DNA of 64,000 nucleotides from Coxiella endosymbiont of Dermacentor marginatus (GTDB lineage Bacteria; Pseudomonadota; Gammaproteobacteria; Coxiellales; Coxiellaceae), in the NCBI RefSeq assembly GCF_907164955.1, contig NZ_OU015521.1:434001-498000 (forward strand), written 5' to 3'. Positions 33,761 to 43,058 of this stretch are shown piece by piece. Numbering within the stretch: position 1 is the first letter of the stretch; each line of letters begins with the position of its first letter. The notes beneath the pieces were generated by a model, which was not told where the DNA came from, did not search any database, and saw only the letters and a list, made by a program, of their open reading frames with translations. The position numbers and the translations under genes are program-made.

Positions 33761-33808
33761 ATATCTTAACTAGTAGAAAAAGACGCTGTTGTATATCCTA
33801 TATCCACC

Positions 33809-35266
33809 ATGAAAAATTCAGAGCAAATTATACGCACGCGATTTGCGCCTAGCCCCACTGGTTATCTCCACATTGGAGGTGCGAGAACAGCCCTGTTTAG
33901 TTGGCTATTTGCGAAGCAACGTCAGGGAACTTTCATTTTACGTATCGAAGATACCGATATAGGACGTTCAATGCAAGCTTCCGTGGATGCAATTTTAGAA
34001 GGTTTGCGGTGGTTACAAATTGATTGGGACGAAGGACCCTATTTCCAATCCCAACGGATGGAGCGTTACCAAGAAGTTATTCAATATTTAGTAAAGAAAG
34101 GAAAAGCTTATCCATGCTATTGTTCTAAAGAGCGACTCACTGAATTGCACAATACGCAATTAAAAAACAAACAAAAACCACGTTATGATAGATTTTGTAG
34201 AGATAAACAATCTAGTGCTCATAATGCAAGTGATCCTTTTGTGATGCGTTTTCGCAATCCTATAGAAGGTACGGTAGTTTTTGATGATATGATTCATGGA
34301 ACAATCTCCATTACAAACAGCGAATTAGATGACCTCATTATTGTGCGTAGTGATGGTACACCAACTTACAACTTTACCGTGGTGATAGATGATTGGGATA
34401 TGAAAATTACCCATGTTATTCGTGGTGATGATCACATCAACAATACACCTCGTCAAATTAATATATTGAATGCATTGGATGCTGATTTACCTCGGTATGC
34501 CCATGTTCCTATGATTTTAGGACTCGATGGTAAACGCTTATCAAAAAGACATGGGGCTGTAAGTGTTTTACAATATTGGGATGATGGTTTTTTACCCGAT
34601 GCATTGATTAATTACTTAGTGAGATTAAGTTGGGCATATGGTAATCAGGAAATATTTTCACGCGAGGAAATGATCAATCTATTTAATATCAATGTCGTTA
34701 GCCACTCTCCAGCCACATTTAATCCAAAAAAGCTACTGTGGCTTAATCAACATTATTTGAAAAATCAGAATCCTATGTTAATAATGAATGCATTTGCTGC
34801 GCAATTAATTAAGCTAGGAATTGATTATCAAAGAGGACCTGCATTAGAACAAGTAATTAGTCTACAAGCTGGGCGTACCAAAACATTGAAAGAAATGGCT
34901 GAACGTAGCCGGTATTTTTTTGAAGATACGATTGAATATGAGTCAAAAGCAGCTGAGAAATATTTACATCTGAAAATTGCTAAACCCTTACGATTGTTTC
35001 GAGATCGGTTAGCCCAACTTTTTAGTTGGGAGAAGGAACTTATCCATCAAACGATTATTGAGGTTTCTGAGGCTTACCAATTAAAACTGGGTCAACTTGC
35101 GCAGCCGATTCGTGTAGCTGTAACGGGAGATATAGTATCCCCACCAATTGATGCTACTCTATATTTAATAGGCCGAGATCTGGTACTTCATCGTTTAGAT
35201 CGTGCAATTGATTTTCTGCAAATCCCAGTTTTTTTTAATAAAAAGCGAGCGAGGTTGCCTATATAA
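33809..35266 (+). CDS. gltX: GltX, glutamyl-tRNA synthetase
   Basis: Class I synthetase charging tRNA-Glu. The 485 residues have the HIGH motif in FAPSPTGYLHIGG (about residues 11-23), a CYC...C zinc-site pattern near residues 106-130, and the KMSKS-type KRLSKRH (about residues 241-247). The C-terminal helical anticodon-binding region is complete. Start ATG 33809 matches the family N-terminus. It stands alone, followed by a perfect hairpin. Confidence 0.96.
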   Translation: MKNSEQIIRTRFAPSPTGYLHIGGARTALFSWLFAKQRQGTFILRIEDTDIGRSMQASVDAILEGLRWLQIDWDEGPYFQSQRMERYQEVIQYLVKKGKAYPCYCSKERLTELHNTQLKNKQKPRYDRFCRDKQSSAHNASDPFVMRFRNPIEGTVVFDDMIHGTISITNSELDDLIIVRSDGTPTYNFTVVIDDWDMKITHVIRGDDHINNTPRQINILNALDADLPRYAHVPMILGLDGKRLSKRHGAVSVLQYWDDGFLPDALINYLVRLSWAYGNQEIFSREEMINLFNINVVSHSPATFNPKKLLWLNQHYLKNQNPMLIMNAFAAQLIKLGIDYQRGPALEQVISLQAGRTKTLKEMAERSRYFFEDTIEYESKAAEKYLHLKIAKPLRLFRDRLAQLFSWEKELIHQTIIEVSEAYQLKLGQLAQPIRVAVTGDIVSPPIDATLYLIGRDLVLHRLDRAIDFLQIPVFFNKKRARLPI

Positions 35267-35320
35267 TTCTTAATAATATAATTAATAATATAAAAATATA
35301 ATTCTTAATAATATAAAAAT
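35261..35320. repeat. AT-rich tandem duplication (35-bp period)
   Basis: The 20-base unit beginning ATATAATTCTTAATAATATA occurs at 35261 and again at 35296, the first copy overlapping the gltX stop codon. A short duplication or slippage product. Confidence 0.6.
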
Positions 35321-36528
35321 AGAATCTGAGTTTATTCATGCTAATGCAACACAGCTCTCGGCTAATTTATGAGAAAATTAGCCGAGAGCTGTAGGGCTTA
35401 ATAATCATTCTTAACCGGTTTATTAATTAGGAGAGGCTATCCAAATTTTCTGTTTCGATCCTATAAAATTTATTATTAAATAGTAGCAGCAATAGCTGTC
35501 ATTATGTATTTTAATCACTAGTCTTATTTACTTTACTTTGTGTATTGCTAGATATGCAAATTAGGCTAGAAATGCTAATAAACCATTCAATAACATCTTG
35601 TGGATTTCTAATAGCATTTTCTTTAAGGTAAAAGTTTTACATCAATACTCAGTTTATTAAGTTCTTCTAATATTAATGTGTTATTGCACAATTCACGATT
35701 TCGGAATCATTAAAGAACATTCTACATGAGGAGTACTTTAAAAATACTCAGAGCGAGAGGTGCTTGAACAATTGTATGATTCCATAAATCAAATCTCAAA
35801 TAATAAGGAAGATAACACATTCTAGTGTTTTGAAAAAATCCAGTGGAATGGACAGAATAATAAGAAAATGATGGAACTTTACGATCAACTATTCGAATTG
35901 ATCACAGATTTTTACATAAATATTGTAAAGAATTTCAAAATTAAAAAATAGTTAATAGCAAAAATTATCTCGTTGTAAAATAAAAGATTAACGATCAAGC
36001 ATTTAGAGATCCAATCAGTCATTTTATTTCAGTAAGACAACAAATATTAAGCTTGATGAAGCGTTTGATTGTTATTTAGATAATCATCTATAACCAAGGC
36101 TTTGAAGAAAAATAAAACCATCCAATCAGATAAAAAGTACCTATTTATAGGTTAAAAATCAGGACAGATTTATTAAATCTAGCAGACAAATTAAAAAATG
36201 AATTCTTACATCGCATAAGTTCTACTAAACTAACTTGATTGAGGAACATAACCTGAGATATGGGAAGAGCAATCGAACTTTTAAAACTGAAAATACAACT
36301 TCAAAACCATTTAGAAACTCTTTATCTAATCGAGAAAAAAGCACTTTCCTAAAAGTGATACTGAGTTGAGATAGAATGTTATTTATAGAAATCACCCCAT
36401 CTTGACTCTGATTAAAAGTATCGTTACGGTTACGTGTTAGAGAAACAGAAAATGAAATGAGATGCAGTGCGCATAGAAGAAAATCAAAGATAATACGAAG
36501 ACAGTATGGAGAAAATTAAGAAAGTTTT
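35267..36528. other. Gene-free spacer between gltX and tRNA-Thr(TGT)
   Basis: About 1.26 kb. Apart from the hairpin at 35351-35392, I see no gene. The stretch 35870-36520 reads as charged, helix-like sequence interrupted by many stops, consistent with a decayed gene that I cannot name. Confidence 0.6.
35351..35392. terminator. Strong hairpin downstream of gltX (18-bp stem, 6-nt loop)
   Basis: Perfect arms 35351-35368 and 35375-35392 (ACAGCTCTCGGCTAATTT and complement) around ATGAGA, 84 bp after the gltX stop. The stem is GC-rich at its base. No long T-run follows, so it may stabilise the 3' end rather than terminate by itself. Confidence 0.55.
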
Positions 36529-36602
36529 GCTGGCGTAGCTTAGTAAGGTAGAGCAGCTGATTTGTAATCAGCAGGTCGTAGGTTCAAATCCTATCGCCAG
36601 CT
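36529..36602 (+). tRNA. tRNA-Thr(TGT)
   Basis: A 74-nt cloverleaf: acceptor GCTGGCG/CGCCAGC, anticodon stem CTGAT/ATCAG with TGT anticodon, T-arm GTAGG-TTCAAAT-CCTAT. The discriminator is T and CCA is not encoded. It resembles E. coli thrU, which is next to tyrU-glyT-thrT-tufB; here it is separated from that cluster by 2.5 kb. Confidence 0.93.
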
Positions 36603-36791
36603 TTATAATATTTATATAAATCGGTGATCTATACATGAGATATAAGTTAAAAAATTGTACCCGAGAGACCTCCCCATTTTAATGGGAAGGTGAGGGAGAT
36701 AAGAAGAAGTTTTAGAATTTCTTTCTCTTTGATTATGCCACATGACAACAGTACACATGTGAGTGCTTCTGAGTAAAGATTTACCGAGTAC

Positions 36792-37514
36792 TCACCGGCG
36801 TGAAAACAACCGCAGTAAGTTTAAGAATAAATTAATAAAATCTAAATACAACATAAGAGCACCATTGATGGTAACTTTCTGTTGTTGGTTTTCCGTGAAA
36901 TCTTCATTGATTTGAAAGTAAGTGCATTTAATTCTTTGAGTATCGTAAGCAGTAAGACCTGAAAAAACGATAACACCGATAGCCGCAATAGTAAGTTGCA
37001 TGGTATTCAAATACAGGCTCGGTAAAAAGAAAGCAAGAAGAAAGATACCAACCATTCCAAATAAGCCCATGACACAAAAAGTCCCGAGAGGACCCAAATC
37101 TCGCTTTGTAGTATAACCAAACACACTCAAACCTAAAAACGCTACACTCGTAACGGCAAAAGCGTCAAAAATATTTTGTTTCGTGTAAGTAAATAAAATA
37201 ACGCTTAGGGTAATTCCTGTTAAAATGGTATAGAGTATATAAATCAATGTGGCTACGGCAGCCGTAAGCTTTTTGTTTATCGATGTAAGTCCAATAACTG
37301 CTGAAAGTTGGGCAATAATTAAACAAAAAAACAATCCTGGTGTGTGAGTGATTTTGTAAAACACCTCACTATGCGAGAACAAGTAATAAGCCACACTAGC
37401 TGACAGGGATAGACCTAACACCATCCACAGATAAACTTTACTCATGAATTGAGCAACAGAACCGTTTTGAATGCGACTTTGGATTTGCTGATACGTATTC
37501 ATGGAGTTTTGCAT
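36792..37514 (-). CDS. Bax inhibitor-1 (BI-1/YccA) family membrane protein
   Basis: A 240-residue polytopic membrane protein with about seven hydrophobic segments and the BI-1 family C-terminal region (GLTAYDTQRIK, then DFINLFLNLLRLF). Bacterial members include YccA, which modulates FtsH proteolysis, and YbhL; some act as pH-sensitive calcium leak channels. Start ATG 37514 is chosen because GAGG lies about 8 bases upstream; a GTG at 37523 and an ATG at 37502 are alternatives. It is isolated between tRNA-Thr(TGT) and the transferase gene. Confidence 0.85.
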   Translation of the reverse strand: MQNSMNTYQQIQSRIQNGSVAQFMSKVYLWMVLGLSLSASVAYYLFSHSEVFYKITHTPGLFFCLIIAQLSAVIGLTSINKKLTAAVATLIYILYTILTGITLSVILFTYTKQNIFDAFAVTSVAFLGLSVFGYTTKRDLGPLGTFCVMGLFGMVGIFLLAFFLPSLYLNTMQLTIAAIGVIVFSGLTAYDTQRIKCTYFQINEDFTENQQQKVTINGALMLYLDFINLFLNLLRLFSRR

Positions 37515-37523
37515 AGAACACAC

Positions 37524-38041
37524 CTCATCTGAAAAATAGTACTAGAATGATTGTACAGGAATTATTATTCTGGTGCAATCTGAATGGCCTGTTTTAGATA
37601 CAGTTAGGCTTTATTTGAGCGTTAGCTAAAACGGGAATCATTAGTCAATTAGTCTTAGATTAAGTTCTATTTTAAAGTATAGAGATACTCTTATTGACAA
37701 TTGCTTTCTCAATTTCCAAGTCTTTTTATTTTCCTGCTTTATGATATTTTCTGAAAGACGTATCTACCCCATCATAAAAACATCATTCTCCTGTTTCTCA
37801 AGAGTAATAGTGTAGCCGCTCCAATCTGTGAGAAACTTAGTTGAAGTTATAAAATTACCCGTAGAAATATTTCAGGTCGTTTTTTTCTTAAATTTAGGGA
37901 TTAATACACTTTAGTGTAATAACCCTATCTCCATAGTTAATAATGAGCTTTCTTTCTGTCTAATCTTTCGGATAGACTAACAAATCAAACAAGAATCTAA
38001 GTTAGTAATGATTAGTAATGAAATGAAGTGAGTAAATTTAG
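37524..38041. other. Spacer between the BI-1-like gene and the Sfp-type transferase gene
   Basis: About 520 bp between divergent genes with no gene visible. It should hold the promoters of both, but no strong sigma70 match stands out. Confidence 0.5.
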
Positions 38042-38806
38042 ATGCATGATAATATAAATAGAAATAAGCCTTGGAAAACTATTGTAAGAAAACCCTCTTT
38101 AAAAGAAGGAGAAGTACATATTTGGCGAACATTTTTAGATTGGCCTATTGAAGCAATCAAAAAAGGGTTGGCCAACTTATCTATGGAAGAAAAGGCACGC
38201 GTGAAACGTTTAGTGAATAATCAGCATCGATGCTATTACATCGCTTCTCATGCAGCATTACGTGCTATTTTAACTCTATATCTACCTGTACTAAGTGCTC
38301 TACGATTTCATTATAATGATTACGGAAAACCTTATCTACTGAACAATCCTTCTTTATATTTTAATCTTTCAGACTCTCATAAAATCGCTCTTTACGCAAT
38401 TACGGTGAATCGGGAAGTAGGTGTCGATATTGAATCGATGAAAAGTAGTATTCATATTAAAAATATTGCAGAGCGTTTTTTTTCTCCTAACGAAAATTTA
38501 GCTTGCAATTATAACAAACTTCCTAAGGATCAATATGTAGAAGATTTTTATCGAATTTGGACTTTGAAAGAAGCTTATGTCAAAGTTATTGGCCAGGGCT
38601 TGTCATTTGGTCTTAATCGATTTACTACGAATGTTAACACAGATAATATTAAAAGGGATGGACTTCTTGACGTTGATGAGGATGCTAACGTAGCTAAGCG
38701 GTGGGCATTATGTTCGATACCAAGTGCACCAGGCTATATGGCTGCTTTAGCAACAGAAGGCCCTATTAAAAAAATTCATTACTTTGCCTGGTCACCTACT
38801 CATTAA
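38042..38806 (+). CDS. Sfp/Gsp/HetI-type 4'-phosphopantetheinyl transferase
   Basis: Transfers the phosphopantetheine arm of CoA onto carrier proteins. The 254 residues keep the family motifs: GVDIE (Mg-binding, about residues 127-131), RFFSPNE, and WTLKEAYVKVIGQG (about residues 172-185). The length is that of Sfp-type enzymes, longer than AcpS. Its partner could be the fatty-acid acyl carrier protein or a lost or remaining secondary carrier; the sequence does not say. It stands alone upstream of the tRNA-tuf cluster. Confidence 0.88.
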   Translation: MHDNINRNKPWKTIVRKPSLKEGEVHIWRTFLDWPIEAIKKGLANLSMEEKARVKRLVNNQHRCYYIASHAALRAILTLYLPVLSALRFHYNDYGKPYLLNNPSLYFNLSDSHKIALYAITVNREVGVDIESMKSSIHIKNIAERFFSPNENLACNYNKLPKDQYVEDFYRIWTLKEAYVKVIGQGLSFGLNRFTTNVNTDNIKRDGLLDVDEDANVAKRWALCSIPSAPGYMAALATEGPIKKIHYFAWSPTH

Positions 38807-38870
38807 ATAAACAAAATAATAATTGATTGGTGAAATATAGGTAGTCGGGAGAAATTTCTTTATCGGCTGG

Positions 38871-38899
38871 TTGACATCTGCTATTTTGTTACGCACAAT
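38871..38899 (+). promoter_or_regulatory. Possible promoter upstream of the tRNA-tuf cluster
   Basis: TTGACA (38871-38876), 17 bp, then CACAAT (38894-38899). The -35 is perfect, the -10 matches four of six bases. It lies about 175 bp before tRNA-Tyr and is the best match there, though an unseen nearer promoter is possible. Confidence 0.35.
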
Positions 38900-39074
38900 A
38901 CCACGCTTAATTTTCAAGCAATTTATGGTGCTTAAAGCTAAGTGCTCGAGTATGATGATCTAACTCAAATTACTACTTGTATCTAGTTAAGCTTCAAGCC
39001 CTAAATTTATTTAAGTTATAGTTAAAATGGTTAAATCAGAATAAGGATGTTCGCATGGATAGAAAGCGTTTGTT

Positions 39075-39156
39075 GGAGGGGTTCCCGAGTGGCCAAAGGG
39101 ATCAGACTGTAAATCTGACGGCTATGCCTTCGTAGGTTCGAATCCTACCCCCTCCA
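39075..39156 (+). tRNA. tRNA-Tyr(GTA)
   Basis: An 82-nt class II tRNA: acceptor GGAGGGG/CCCCTCC, anticodon GTA in CTGTAAA, a long variable arm, and T-arm GTAGG-TTCGAAT-CCTAC. Discriminator A; CCA is not encoded (TCT follows). First of a tRNA-Tyr-Gly-Thr-tuf cluster. Confidence 0.96.
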
Positions 39157-39159
39157 TCT

Positions 39160-39185
39160 CAGAGGACAGAGGACAGAGGACAGAG
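39160..39185. repeat. Heptamer tandem repeat (CAGAGGA)3.7
   Basis: Three exact CAGAGGA units plus CAGAG lie 3 bp after tRNA-Tyr, inside the presumed tRNA-tuf transcript. Confidence 0.85.
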
Positions 39186-39278
39186 TAGTGACCATAGATA
39201 TAGTAATGATAATGCTAACACCAATGCTAATACTAGTGTAATCGTCACGAAGCAATACGTATCATCTGTCCTTTGTAA

Positions 39279-39349
39279 GCGGGTGTAGTTCAATGGTAGA
39301 ACTTCAGCCTTCCAAGCTGATAGTGTGGGTCCGATTCCCATCACCCGCT
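39279..39349 (+). tRNA. tRNA-Gly(TCC)
   Basis: Acceptor GCGGGTG/CACCCGC, anticodon TCC in CTTCCAA, T-arm with TCCGATT loop. Discriminator T; CCA is not encoded. It corresponds to glyT in the E. coli tufB cluster. Confidence 0.95.
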
Positions 39350-39351
39350 CT

Positions 39352-39428
39352 GCCCACATAGCTCAGGTGGCAGAGCACTTCCTTGGTAAGGAAGAGGTTC
39401 ACCGGTTCAAATCCGGTTGTGGGCTCCA
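39352..39428 (+). tRNA. tRNA-Thr(GGT)
   Basis: Acceptor GCCCACA/TGTGGGC, anticodon GGT in TTGGTAA, T-arm ACCGG-TTCAAAT-CCGGT, and encoded TCCA at the end. It corresponds to thrT in the E. coli tufB cluster. With the CGT and TGT genes it completes the threonine isoacceptors in this window. Confidence 0.96.
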
Positions 39429-39535
39429 GACTATGATTATTCTATTATTAGGATATCAAAATTCTATTTTTAGAATATTGTCTACAAAAGTGGATTTTTT
39501 TAAAGTAAAGAGTTTTTTTTCGGAGGTCATTTTTT

Positions 39536-40729
39536 ATGTCTAAGGAAAAATTTGTGAGAGAGAAGCCGCATTTAAATGTAGGGACAATTGGTCATGTAGA
39601 TCATGGTAAGACGACGTTAACGGCGGCATTAACAAAGGTGTTATCAGAGAAATTCGGAGGGGAAGCGCGGGCGTTTGATCAAATAGATAATGCACCGGAA
39701 GAGCGGGCACGGGGGATTACAATAGCAACATCGCATGTAGAATATCAAAGTGATAAGCGTCACTATGCACATGTTGATTGTCCAGGCCATGCGGATTATG
39801 TGAAAAACATGATTACGGGAGCAGCACAGATGGACGGAGCAATATTGGTAGTAAGTGCAGCAGATGGCCCAATGCCGCAGACTCGAGAACATATTGTGTT
39901 GGCAAAGCAGGTAGGAGTACCTGCGATAGCGGTGTTTTTAAACAAGGCAGACATGGTGGATGACAAAGAATTGTTAGAATTAGTAGAAATGGAAGTGAGG
40001 GATTTATTGACGAGTTATGATTTTCCAGGGGATAAGACACCGATTGTAGTAGGTTCAGCCTTGAAAGCCTTAGAAGGAGATAATGGAGAGTTAGGGGTTC
40101 CAGCGATATTAAAGTTAGTAAAGACGATAGATGAGTATTTCGATGAACCGGAACGAGAGAAAAATAAGCCATTTTTAATGCCGATTGAAGATGTGTTTTC
40201 AATATCAGGACGGGGGACAGTAGTAACAGGACGCATTGAGCGAGGGATTGTCAAAGTAGGTGATGAAATTGAGATTATGGGGATCAAGGCGACGACGAAG
40301 ACGACGTGCACAGGTGTAGAAATGTTTCGTAGGTTATTGGACGAAGGTCAGGCAGGAGATAATGTTGGAGTATTGTTGAGAGGGACAAAGCGAGAAGAGG
40401 TTGAGCGTGGACAAGTATTGGCGAAGCCTGGAACAATTACGCCGCACACAATGTTTGAAGCAGAGATTTATGTATTATCAAAGGAAGAAGGAGGTCGGCA
40501 TACGCCCTTTTTAAAAGGCTATCGACCACAGTTTTATTTTCGTACGACGGACGTGACGGGAGAGGTATTGAGTCTACCTGAAGATGTTGAAATGGTGATG
40601 CCAGGAGATAACGTGAAGGTAACGGTGAAATTAATAGCACCGGTAGCAATGAACGAAGGGTTACGATTTGCGGTTCGCGAAGGTGGACGTACCGTTGGAG
40701 CTGGTGTCGTAACAAAAATTATTGAGTAA
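39536..40729 (+). CDS. tuf: EF-Tu, elongation factor Tu (only intact copy here)
   Basis: GTPase delivering aminoacyl-tRNA to the ribosome. At 397 residues it has all G motifs: GHVDHGKT (residues 19-26), [11 protein letters not shown], and NKADMVDD; domains II and III are complete. A strong GGAGG precedes ATG 39536. Codons through most of the gene end in A or G (ACG, GCG, TTG, GGG), unlike fusA or rpoB, but change near the 3' end. The last 378 bp are duplicated exactly at 56088-56465, so downstream of fusA only a fragment remains. This should be the sole EF-Tu source within the window. Confidence 0.98.
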   Translation: MSKEKFVREKPHLNVGTIGHVDHGKTTLTAALTKVLSEKFGGEARAFDQIDNAPEERARGITIATSHVEYQSDKRHYAHVDCPGHADYVKNMITGAAQMDGAILVVSAADGPMPQTREHIVLAKQVGVPAIAVFLNKADMVDDKELLELVEMEVRDLLTSYDFPGDKTPIVVGSALKALEGDNGELGVPAILKLVKTIDEYFDEPEREKNKPFLMPIEDVFSISGRGTVVTGRIERGIVKVGDEIEIMGIKATTKTTCTGVEMFRRLLDEGQAGDNVGVLLRGTKREEVERGQVLAKPGTITPHTMFEAEIYVLSKEEGGRHTPFLKGYRPQFYFRTTDVTGEVLSLPEDVEMVMPGDNVKVTVKLIAPVAMNEGLRFAVREGGRTVGAGVVTKIIE

Positions 40730-40767
40730 TTGAAGTGAGAAGTAAAGCTATTGAGATGACAAAGTAA

Positions 40768-40841
40768 GGGCCAGTAGCTTAATTGGTAGAGCAGCGGTCT
40801 CCAAAACCGAAGGTTTGGGGGTTCAATTCCCTCCTGGCCTG
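40768..40841 (+). tRNA. tRNA-Trp(CCA)
   Basis: Anticodon CCA in loop CTCCAAA and T-arm GGGGG-TTCAATT-CCCTC. The acceptor GGGCCAG/CTGGCCT has a G1-T72 wobble pair, the anticodon stem base looks mispaired (G27-A43), and the discriminator G is followed by CTA, not CCA. Position between tuf and secE is conserved in gammaproteobacteria. The oddities suggest drift; the gene is likely still used, as it would be the only tRNA-Trp usually present. Confidence 0.88.
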
Positions 40842-40905
40842 CTAAGTGGTAGATCCAAAAAAAAATGGTAGGCCCAAAAATTAAAATGTGAGATAAGTAG
40901 TAATT

Positions 40906-41298
40906 ATGGCCCAACAAAATGCAATACAAAACACTAAGTCGTCGTGGTCCGACGCTTTAAAGTGGTTTCTAGTTATCCTCCTATTTGCGCTAGGATTAGC
41001 AGCTAATTTTTATTACAGTCACGTTGTCGTCGCAGTTCGTGCCGCCGTTGGAATCGTGCTCACTACTTTAGCTTTAATCATTGCTTCTCAAACTCAAAGA
41101 GGTCAAAAAACTTTGGGTTTCATAAGGAGCTCTCGTATAGAACTACATAAGGTTGTTTGGCCCACTCGTCAGGAGACTGTTCAAACCATGTTAGTAGTCG
41201 TGGTTATGGTCATAGTGACAGCACTTATTCTATGGGGTCTCGATAGCTTTTTTATGTGGGCTATCTCTTGGATGACTGGGCAAAGAAGGGTAATTTAA
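40906..41298 (+). CDS. secE: SecE, preprotein translocase subunit
   Basis: Small subunit clamping SecY in the SecYEG channel. The 130 residues have three hydrophobic segments, and the cytoplasmic amphipathic helix [17 protein letters not shown] is the conserved SecE signature. The TAA stop overlaps the nusG start (TAATG) by one base. It works with SecA, encoded at 15011. Confidence 0.95.
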   Translation: MAQQNAIQNTKSSWSDALKWFLVILLFALGLAANFYYSHVVVAVRAAVGIVLTTLALIIASQTQRGQKTLGFIRSSRIELHKVVWPTRQETVQTMLVVVVMVIVTALILWGLDSFFMWAISWMTGQRRVI

Positions 41299-41834
41299 TG
41301 ACTGAAGAAAAAAAACGCTGGTATGTTCTTCATGTTTATTCAGCTCATGAGAGTTACGTTGCCAAGATACTAAATGAACATATCCGAAGAGAAGGACTAG
41401 AAGATCATTTTGGTGAAATAATTGTGCCTACTGAAGAAGTGATAGAAATGCGAGCAGGGCGTAAGTGTAAAAGCCAGCGTAAGTTTTTTCCGGGTTATGT
41501 CTTAGTACAAATGGTGATGAATGACAAAACGTTGCTTTTAGTTCGAAATGTTCCCAAGGTATTGCGTTTTATTGGAACCGAACGGCCAGCTTCTATTAGT
41601 GATGAGGAAGCAGCAAAAATTTTACAACGCGTTGAAGAAGGTGAAATAAAGCCAAAACCCAAGGTCCTCTTTGAACCTGGCGAAGTAGTAAGAGTTATCG
41701 AAGGGCCATTCGCTGATTTCAATGGAGTAGTGGAGGATGTCAGTTACGAAAAGAGCCGACTGCGAGTGTCGGTTAGTATTTTTGGACGTTCTACCCCAGT
41801 GGAATTAGAATTTGGACAAGTAGAGAAAAATTAG
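41298..41834 (+). CDS. nusG: NusG, transcription elongation/antitermination factor
   Basis: Links RNA polymerase to Rho or the ribosome. The start ATG 41298 ([18 protein letters not shown]) fits the family; a frame open further upstream overlaps secE and is not used. The 178 residues comprise the NGN domain ([26 protein letters not shown]) and the C-terminal KOW domain ([21 protein letters not shown]). It is co-transcribed with secE, with rplK following. Confidence 0.96.
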   Translation: MTEEKKRWYVLHVYSAHESYVAKILNEHIRREGLEDHFGEIIVPTEEVIEMRAGRKCKSQRKFFPGYVLVQMVMNDKTLLLVRNVPKVLRFIGTERPASISDEEAAKILQRVEEGEIKPKPKVLFEPGEVVRVIEGPFADFNGVVEDVSYEKSRLRVSVSIFGRSTPVELEFGQVEKN

Positions 41835-41920
41835 GAGCATAGTTGAATAAAACTATGTAATAATTGATTGGGAATTAAATAAGGAACTTGCATCTACTAA
41901 AAAAAGAAAAGGAGAAGAAT

Positions 41921-42352
41921 ATGGCGAAAAAAGTAAGTAGTTACATTCGTTTACAAGTTAAAGCAGGTGAAGCGAATCCAAGTCCACCAGTTGGTCCTGC
42001 TTTGGGACAACGCGGCATTAATATCATGGAGTTTTGTAAATTATTTAATGAAAAAACTCAAAACATTGAGAAGGGCTTACCCATTCCTGTAATTATTACA
42101 GTGTATTCCGATCGCAGTTTTTCTTTTATTACTAAAACACCTCCAACTTCTATCTTGCTGAAAAAACTAGTATTGAAAGGGAAAAGCGGTAGTTCTCGAC
42201 CCAAAACAGAGAAAGTTGGAAAAGTAACGCTTACACAATTGGAAGAGATTGCCAAAATGAAAACACCTGATCTCACCGCGACTGATTTCAATGCTGCTGT
42301 ACGTACTATTGCCGGGACTGCGCGTAGTATGGGTATTGATGTAGAGAGGTAG
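41921..42352 (+). CDS. rplK: Ribosomal protein L11
   Basis: Binds the GTPase-associated centre of 23S rRNA. The start ATG 41921 follows AGGAGAAG (41910-41917) and gives 143 residues, the family length; a longer open frame upstream is ignored. The conserved [19 protein letters not shown] stretch is present. The rplA gene follows 7 bp later. Confidence 0.96.
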   Translation: MAKKVSSYIRLQVKAGEANPSPPVGPALGQRGINIMEFCKLFNEKTQNIEKGLPIPVIITVYSDRSFSFITKTPPTSILLKKLVLKGKSGSSRPKTEKVGKVTLTQLEEIAKMKTPDLTATDFNAAVRTIAGTARSMGIDVER

Positions 42353-42359
42353 CATAATA

Positions 42360-43058
42360 ATGCCAAAGCTCACAAAAAGACAAAAATTAACGGCAGAAAA
42401 AGTACAGCCTGGAAAGGTCTATCCTATAAAAGAAGCTCTTAAGTTAATTAAGGCCTGTGCAACTACAAAATTTAAAGAAAGCATTGAGGTGGCTATTAAT
42501 CTTGACGTTGATTCACGCAAATCGGATCAGTCAGTCCGTGGAGCTACCATATTACCCTATGGAACTGGAAAAAACGTGAGAGTGGCCGTCTTTACCCAAG
42601 GTGATCAGGCAAATAAAGCTAAAGAAGCTGGCGCTGACATTGTTGGAACAGATGATTTAGTTGCACAGATCCAATTTGGAAATATTAATTTCGATTTGGT
42701 AATCGCCACTCCTGAGACAATGAGAATAGTTGGAAAATTAGGTCAAATCTTAGGTCCACGTGGCTTAATGCCTAATCTTAAAGACGGAACTGTGACTGCC
42801 GATGTGGTAACAGCAGTTAAGAATGCTAAACTTGGACAAGTTCGCTACCGTACTGACAAAAATGGTATTATTCACTGCGCTATTGGGAAAGTTGATTTTG
42901 AAGAAAAAGCGCTAGAAGAAAATTTATTAGTTTTGTTGTCTGATATTAAGAGAAAAAAACCAAGCTTTGTCAAAGGGACGTATTTAAAGAAATTAACCAT
43001 ATCAAGCACGATGGGGCCAGGCATTATGGTGGGCCGGCCAGATTTCACAATAGGATAA
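42360..43058 (+). CDS. rplA: Ribosomal protein L1
   Basis: Large-subunit protein of the L1 stalk and translational repressor of the rplK-rplA mRNA. 232 residues; contains [37 protein letters not shown] and the terminal STMGPGI signature. Seven bp after rplK. Confidence 0.97.
   Translation: MPKLTKRQKLTAEKVQPGKVYPIKEALKLIKACATTKFKESIEVAINLDVDSRKSDQSVRGATILPYGTGKNVRVAVFTQGDQANKAKEAGADIVGTDDLVAQIQFGNINFDLVIATPETMRIVGKLGQILGPRGLMPNLKDGTVTADVVTAVKNAKLGQVRYRTDKNGIIHCAIGKVDFEEKALEENLLVLLSDIKRKKPSFVKGTYLKKLTISSTMGPGIMVGRPDFTIG

Larger units (their letters stand above)
32992..33808. other. Gene-free spacer between coaA and gltX
   Basis: 817 bp without a supported gene. It contains the hairpin at 33103-33137 and an eight-G run at 33753-33760, 48 bp upstream of gltX. 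Confidence 0.6.

Noticed and set aside
35870-36520. Possible decayed coding sequence (helix-rich, perhaps exonuclease VII-like)
   Set aside because: Broken by many stops and frame changes, and the resemblance is too weak to name without a search.
39644-40715. Long frames antisense to tuf
   Set aside because: They follow from purine-ending codons in tuf, which remove stops on the opposite strand; the EF-Tu sense protein explains the region.
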